Part shown: one piece after another, positions 60,566 through 64,000 of the stretch
How the letters are laid out: each line of letters starts with the position of its first letter
How positions within the stretch are numbered: the first letter of the stretch is position 1
Assembly: GCF_000426505.1 (NCBI RefSeq)
Contig: NZ_AUFM01000011.1
Coordinates: forward strand, 186,001 to 250,000
Source of the DNA: Nisaea denitrificans DSM 18348
Lineage (GTDB): Bacteria; Pseudomonadota; Alphaproteobacteria; Thalassobaculales; Thalassobaculaceae
Direction of reading: 5' to 3'
DNA length: 64,000 nucleotides
Position numbers and translations under genes: made by a program
The notes under the pieces: model-generated
What the model was told of the DNA's origin: nothing
The model's input: the letters and a program-made list of their open reading frames with translations, nothing else
Database searches by the model: none

Positions 60566-61972
60566 TTAAGCTGCCTCGCGGCGTTTCGATTGTTTGCGCC
60601 GGAGGGTTTCACCCCCGCCGCTATTCGGTTTCCCGTGCGGAGCCTTCGGCTTGTTGCCAGGCTTCTGCGGACGGCGATCCGACTTTTCGCCTGAACCGTT
60701 ACCGCCGCCATTGCCGTCTTTCTTCGCGAAAGACTGACCGCCACGCCGGTTCTGGCCACGGCCTTTGCCCGGTCCGTTCGGGCGCTGGCCACGACGCTTT
60801 CCACCGTCGTTCGCGTGATGCCGCTCGGGAGCCGATCCGCCGATCACTTCGATCCGTTGTCCCGTAAGACGTTCGATATCGAGCAGGTAAGCGAACTCTT
60901 CCGGATCGCAGAGCGACAGAGCCGAACCTTCGGTGCCAGCCCGCGCCGTGCGTCCGATACGGTGCACATAGCTTTCGGGTTCGTTCGGCAATTCGAAGTT
61001 GATCACGTGGGTGACGTCGCTGACATCAATCCCGCGTGCGGCAATATCCGTGGCAACAAGTGCCCGGCAAGCGCCGTTACGGAACCGTTGCAGAGCCCGC
61101 TGACGCGCGCTCTGGGTCTTGTTTCCATGCAAGGCTTCGGATTCGATCCCGGAGGCAGTGAGCATCTTCGAAACCCGGTCCGCTTTATGTTTGGTCCGGG
61201 TGAAGATGATGACCTTGTTGAAGTCGGGGTTCGACAGAATCTCAAGCAAGAGGCCTTGCTTGGAGGAGGACGGCACATGGTGCACCGTCTGGTGAATACG
61301 CTCGACGGTCAGCTGTTCCGGTGTCACTTCCACACGAGCCGGCTCTTTCAGCAGGAACTGAGCCAGCTGCTCGACCTTCGGTGGCATGGTGGCGGAGAAC
61401 AACAGGCTCTGCCTGGAGGCTGGGATCAGTTTTGCGATCTTACGCACGTCATGAATAAAGCCCATGTCGAGCATACGGTCGGCTTCGTCGAGCACGAGGT
61501 GCGAGACCTGATCGAGGATAAGGCAGTTGCGGTTCACGAGATCGAGCAGACGGCCCGGGGTCGCAATAAGAATATCCGCTCCGCTGCCGAGGGAAGCCTT
61601 CTGCGGGCCAAAGGCAACGCCGCCAACCACAACGACCTTCTTCAGGCGAAGGTGCCGGGTGTAGGTCGAGATGCTTTCGCCGATCTGAACCGCGAGCTCG
61701 CGGGTCGGGGCGAGAATCAGAACCCGAACGGTTTTCGGGGCTGTCTTGCGGCGTCCGGCTTTGTCGGCTTCAGCAAGCTGATGCAATATCGGCAGCGAGA
61801 ATGCGGCCGTCTTACCCGTTCCGGTCTGGGCGATCGCGAGCAGGTCGCGGCGGTCCAGAAGCAGGGGGATCGATTGCTGTTGGATTGGAGTGGGGGTTTC
61901 GTATCCGGCTTCCGTCAGGGAACGCAGGATGGGCTCGCACAAGGCGAGTTCTGAAAAAGTCTTACTAGTCAC
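60566..61972 (-). CDS. DEAD-box ATP-dependent RNA helicase (RhlE type)
   Basis: The 468-aa protein has the full set of DEAD motifs: Q motif (YETPTPIQQQSIP), AQTGTGKTAAF, PTRELA, TPGRLLD, DEAD, SATMP, then ATDIAARGIDV and HRIGRTARAG in the second RecA domain. The last 95 residues are a basic, Gly/Arg/Lys-rich tail, usual for RNA binding in RhlE-like enzymes. The start is GTG 61972 with a weak ribosome site. It unwinds short RNA duplexes in ribosome assembly or decay. It probably shares a transcript with csp. Confidence 0.94.
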   Translation of the reverse strand: MTSKTFSELALCEPILRSLTEAGYETPTPIQQQSIPLLLDRRDLLAIAQTGTGKTAAFSLPILHQLAEADKAGRRKTAPKTVRVLILAPTRELAVQIGESISTYTRHLRLKKVVVVGGVAFGPQKASLGSGADILIATPGRLLDLVNRNCLILDQVSHLVLDEADRMLDMGFIHDVRKIAKLIPASRQSLLFSATMPPKVEQLAQFLLKEPARVEVTPEQLTVERIHQTVHHVPSSSKQGLLLEILSNPDFNKVIIFTRTKHKADRVSKMLTASGIESEALHGNKTQSARQRALQRFRNGACRALVATDIAARGIDVSDVTHVINFELPNEPESYVHRIGRTARAGTEGSALSLCDPEEFAYLLDIERLTGQRIEVIGGSAPERHHANDGGKRRGQRPNGPGKGRGQNRRGGQSFAKKDGNGGGNGSGEKSDRRPQKPGNKPKAPHGKPNSGGGETLRRKQSKRREAA

Positions 61973-62180
61973 AGAGTCATTTGGTCCATTGCAACGTAGC
62001 GCTATCTAGTCCGGAGACGATAGATAGGGCATCGTCTTAGCCCGTCTTCCACGCGCACCTGGAGCAAACGGAGATTTATCCAATTGCAGGGTAACAGAAA
62101 GTCCGCTTGAGACCGTCGCGCGATTACCCCGCTTGGCAGTAGAAGTGATGGTTAAAGTGAAGGAAGTCAAGGAATTGATT

Positions 62181-62199
62181 GCGCAATGCAGCATTGCGC
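62181..62199. terminator. Hairpin after the acyl-CoA synthetase gene
   Basis: Nine-base arms GCGCAATGC and GCATTGCGC around one base form a 19-base palindrome 27 bases beyond the synthetase stop on the minus strand. There is no T-run; it could also be an operator for the helicase gene. Confidence 0.45.
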
Positions 62200-62225
62200 G
62201 GCGTGTCCGGGACGGCCTCGATTGA

Positions 62226-63779
62226 TTATCCGGAGCTGATGATGTCCGCCTGTTTTTTCAGCTCCGCCTTCAGGATTTTGCCCGTAGCGGTTGCCGGAAG
62301 AGCTTTCAGGAAAACGTAGTGGCTGGGGCATTTATAGGGCGCGAGATTGGCCCGCATATGGGCTTCCAGTGCGTCCTTTTTGATTGTACGGCCGGCTATG
62401 GGCTGGATAAACGCGACCACTTCCTCGTTATCTTCTGACACCCTGCCAACCACGGCTGACAGGGCGATGTCTGAATGCTGGGCGAGAACGCCTTCGACCT
62501 CGGCCGGGTAGACGTTGAAGCCAGATCGGATGATCAGTTCCTTCAGGCGGCCGACGACATAGAGATTGCCGGCGGCATCCACACGCCCGAGATCGCCGGA
62601 CCTGAACCAGCCATCAGATGTGATGACCTGAGCGGTCTGTTCAGTATCGCGATAATACCCCTTCATCACATTGGGGCCACGGATCCAGATTTCGCCGACA
62701 TCGCCGGTCTGCTTCGGCAGGCCGGTATCCCTGTCTGCGATCCTGAATTCAACGCCGGGAATAGCCGGGCCGACGGTTTCGTCTTTCGCCGGATCATCCA
62801 TGCGTGTGGTGGTAACGGTCGGCGACGTTTCGGTCAGCCCGTAGCCGTTATGCAGAGGTTGCTTCCACATCGCTTCGACTTTGGCCTTGACCGTAAGGTC
62901 GAGCGGGGCACCGCCGGCGGAGAGATAGCGCAGCATGGGGGCGGGCACGGGCGCGCCATTCTTGGCCGCGAGTTCCAGTAGATGGGCATACATGGCCGGA
63001 ACGCCCTGGAAGATGGTGACGCCGTCCTCGGCGAGAGCCCGGGCTGCATCTTTCGGCGCGAACCTGGAGACTGTGTGCAGATGTCCGCCATGTGCCAGGG
63101 TGCCGAGGAAGACCGAGGCCAGCCCGAACACATGGGATGTCGGCAGGACCCCGTAGGCGAGATCTTTCGGGCCGATGGCGCGGAGGCTGCCGGAGACCTC
63201 GGCGATGAACAGCAGGTTGTCATGGGTCAGCATGACGCCCTTGGGTTGTCCGGTCGTGCCTGATGTATAGATCAGAGCAGCGACCTGGTCGGCCCCGTCC
63301 CGGCCGAGCGGCTCGGCAACGACAGCGTCATTCAGCGGGGCGATCTGAACGCCGGTGAGGGGCGCCATATCGAACGGTACGGCACCGGCTACGGCCGCGT
63401 GGGCCGCCGCGTCCGGCGAAACGCCGGTGGTGAAGAGCGTGGTGCGGGCACCCGCATGCTCCGTGATCTTGCGGATCTCGTTGCCAGTCAGACGGGCGTT
63501 GACCAGCACGGTCCAGGCACCGATCCGGGACAGTGCGAAGATCAGCGCCAGCAGGGCAGCGGCGTTTTCGTTCACCAGCACGACCCGGTCACCGCCACGC
63601 ACGCCATAGAGCTTCAGCGCGTCGGCGGCCTTGTCGACAGCCTCTTTAAGACCACGTCCGTCGAGCGCGATTTCGGCATCGCTCAAGAGAATGCGATCCG
63701 CAGCGTCTTCCGCTCTGCGGTCGATGATCGCGTGAAGGTACGAGCCTTTGGAAAAGCTGCGTTCGAAACTCTCGGTCAT
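62226..63779 (-). CDS. Class I acyl-CoA synthetase (AMP-forming ligase)
   Basis: The 517-aa protein has the AMP-binding motif LIYTSGTTGQPKGVMLTH, the YGLTETSP region, GWFRSGDLGRVD, and the C-terminal lysine in ATGKILK. These are the features of enzymes that activate a carboxylate to its CoA thioester via an acyl-AMP. The acyl-binding pocket residues do not point to a specific substrate; benzoate, cinnamate or medium-chain acids are all possible. It follows an IclR regulator gene by 47 bases on the same strand and may be under its control. Confidence 0.92.
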   Translation of the reverse strand: MTESFERSFSKGSYLHAIIDRRAEDAADRILLSDAEIALDGRGLKEAVDKAADALKLYGVRGGDRVVLVNENAAALLALIFALSRIGAWTVLVNARLTGNEIRKITEHAGARTTLFTTGVSPDAAAHAAVAGAVPFDMAPLTGVQIAPLNDAVVAEPLGRDGADQVAALIYTSGTTGQPKGVMLTHDNLLFIAEVSGSLRAIGPKDLAYGVLPTSHVFGLASVFLGTLAHGGHLHTVSRFAPKDAARALAEDGVTIFQGVPAMYAHLLELAAKNGAPVPAPMLRYLSAGGAPLDLTVKAKVEAMWKQPLHNGYGLTETSPTVTTTRMDDPAKDETVGPAIPGVEFRIADRDTGLPKQTGDVGEIWIRGPNVMKGYYRDTEQTAQVITSDGWFRSGDLGRVDAAGNLYVVGRLKELIIRSGFNVYPAEVEGVLAQHSDIALSAVVGRVSEDNEEVVAFIQPIAGRTIKKDALEAHMRANLAPYKCPSHYVFLKALPATATGKILKAELKKQADIISSG

Positions 63780-63826
63780 TTCAGGTCCGTCCGGTCGGCA
63801 GGTAAGCTGGAGGCAGGTGAACTGGT

Positions 63827-64000
63827 TCAGGTGTTCGAGGCGACGACACGAATACTCTGACTTCCCATGGTCAGGGTTTCCGCCAGCCGGACAAGACGCG
63901 GTCCAAGGTCGGTCTCAAGCTTCTCGCGGGACAGCAGGAAGCTCGGGCCGCCGCAATTGAGGGCGAACACGGCAGAGCGATCCGGCATGATGACGGGGAC
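63827..64000 (-). CDS. IclR-family regulator, C-terminal end (partial)
   Basis: Only the last 57 residues are in the window; the gene runs off the right edge. The frame reads DRSAVFALNCGGPSFLLSRE and then LGPRLVRLAETLT before TGA at 63827-63829, which is the effector-domain end of an IclR regulator. IclR proteins often control aromatic or organic-acid catabolism, which fits the acyl-CoA synthetase gene directly downstream. Confidence 0.85.
   Translation of the reverse strand, partial: VPVIMPDRSAVFALNCGGPSFLLSREKLETDLGPRLVRLAETLTMGSQSIRVVASNT

Noticed and set aside
60815-61954. 379-aa plus-strand frame opposite the helicase gene
   Set aside because: Antisense to a complete DEAD-box gene.
1-64000. 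CRISPR array, tRNA, rRNA, IS element, prophage or toxin-antitoxin pair
   Set aside because: Gaps were read for cloverleaf, repeat-spacer and transposase signals; none was found, and intergenic regions are short.

Overview
The window is about 60% G+C chromosome of an alphaproteobacterium, most likely a free-living, probably marine, member of the Rhodospirillales. This rests on gene content and protein flavour: a urtABCDE urea importer next to a ureDABCEFG urease operon, a glpSTPQUV-type glycerol ABC importer, a TAXI-TRAP transporter, PAS-rich kinases and a PAS_5 protein. The taxonomic placement is inference. No rRNA, tRNA, CRISPR array, insertion sequence, integrase or phage block is visible, so this looks like ordinary chromosome and not an island.

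Layout. 1-3.1 kb: two unrecognised proteins, the first behind a candidate sigma-54 promoter. 3.1-11.3 kb: a chemotaxis-type cluster in two convergent arms. The plus arm carries a stand-alone receiver, a tandem-CheW protein and a very long CheA; the minus arm carries a receptor, CheR and CheB. 11.3-17.5 kb: a structured intergenic region, an NtrC-like site and a consensus sigma-54 promoter, then urtABCDE. 17.5-21.3 kb: a membrane histidine kinase, fabI and a GST. 21.3-26.6 kb: a second consensus sigma-54 promoter and ureDABCEFG. 26.7-30 kb: a Bax-like lipoprotein and a soluble three-PAS kinase. 30-32.8 kb: a minus-strand operon of a beta-decarboxylating dehydrogenase, a Gfo/Idh oxidoreductase and a GntR regulator. 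33-38.2 kb: two alpha/beta hydrolases (one with the full fluoroacetate-dehalogenase residue set), a PAS_5 protein, a thioesterase, HU, a CMD-family protein and a truncated hydrolase ending in a REP-like palindrome. 38.2-46.9 kb: the glycerol regulon, with the glpVSTPQU importer on minus and glpR-glpD on plus. 47-50.9 kb: a DMT exporter, upp, a CoA-transferase, an isochorismatase-like hydrolase and a VOC protein. 51.2-55.2 kb: a large hybrid kinase and a DUF2189 membrane protein. 55.5-60.2 kb: a TAXI-TRAP importer and an M19 dipeptidase. 60.3-64 kb: a cold-shock protein, a DEAD-box helicase, an acyl-CoA synthetase and the end of an IclR regulator.

How it fits together. Urea is imported by UrtABCDE and hydrolysed by nickel urease; both operons start at textbook -24/-12 elements, so they probably form one NtrC/RpoN nitrogen-limitation regulon. 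Glycerol is imported by the Glp ABC system and enters metabolism through GlpD under GlpR; a terminator after glpV should raise binding protein over the rest of the importer. The chemotaxis cluster has unusual wiring: CheB's receiver looks dead, a CheB-type receiver is encoded separately, and CheA carries extra helical segments. A 16-base sequence at the predicted urtA transcription start is repeated inside a hairpin-rich stretch 265 bases upstream; this is the least explained non-coding signal in the window.
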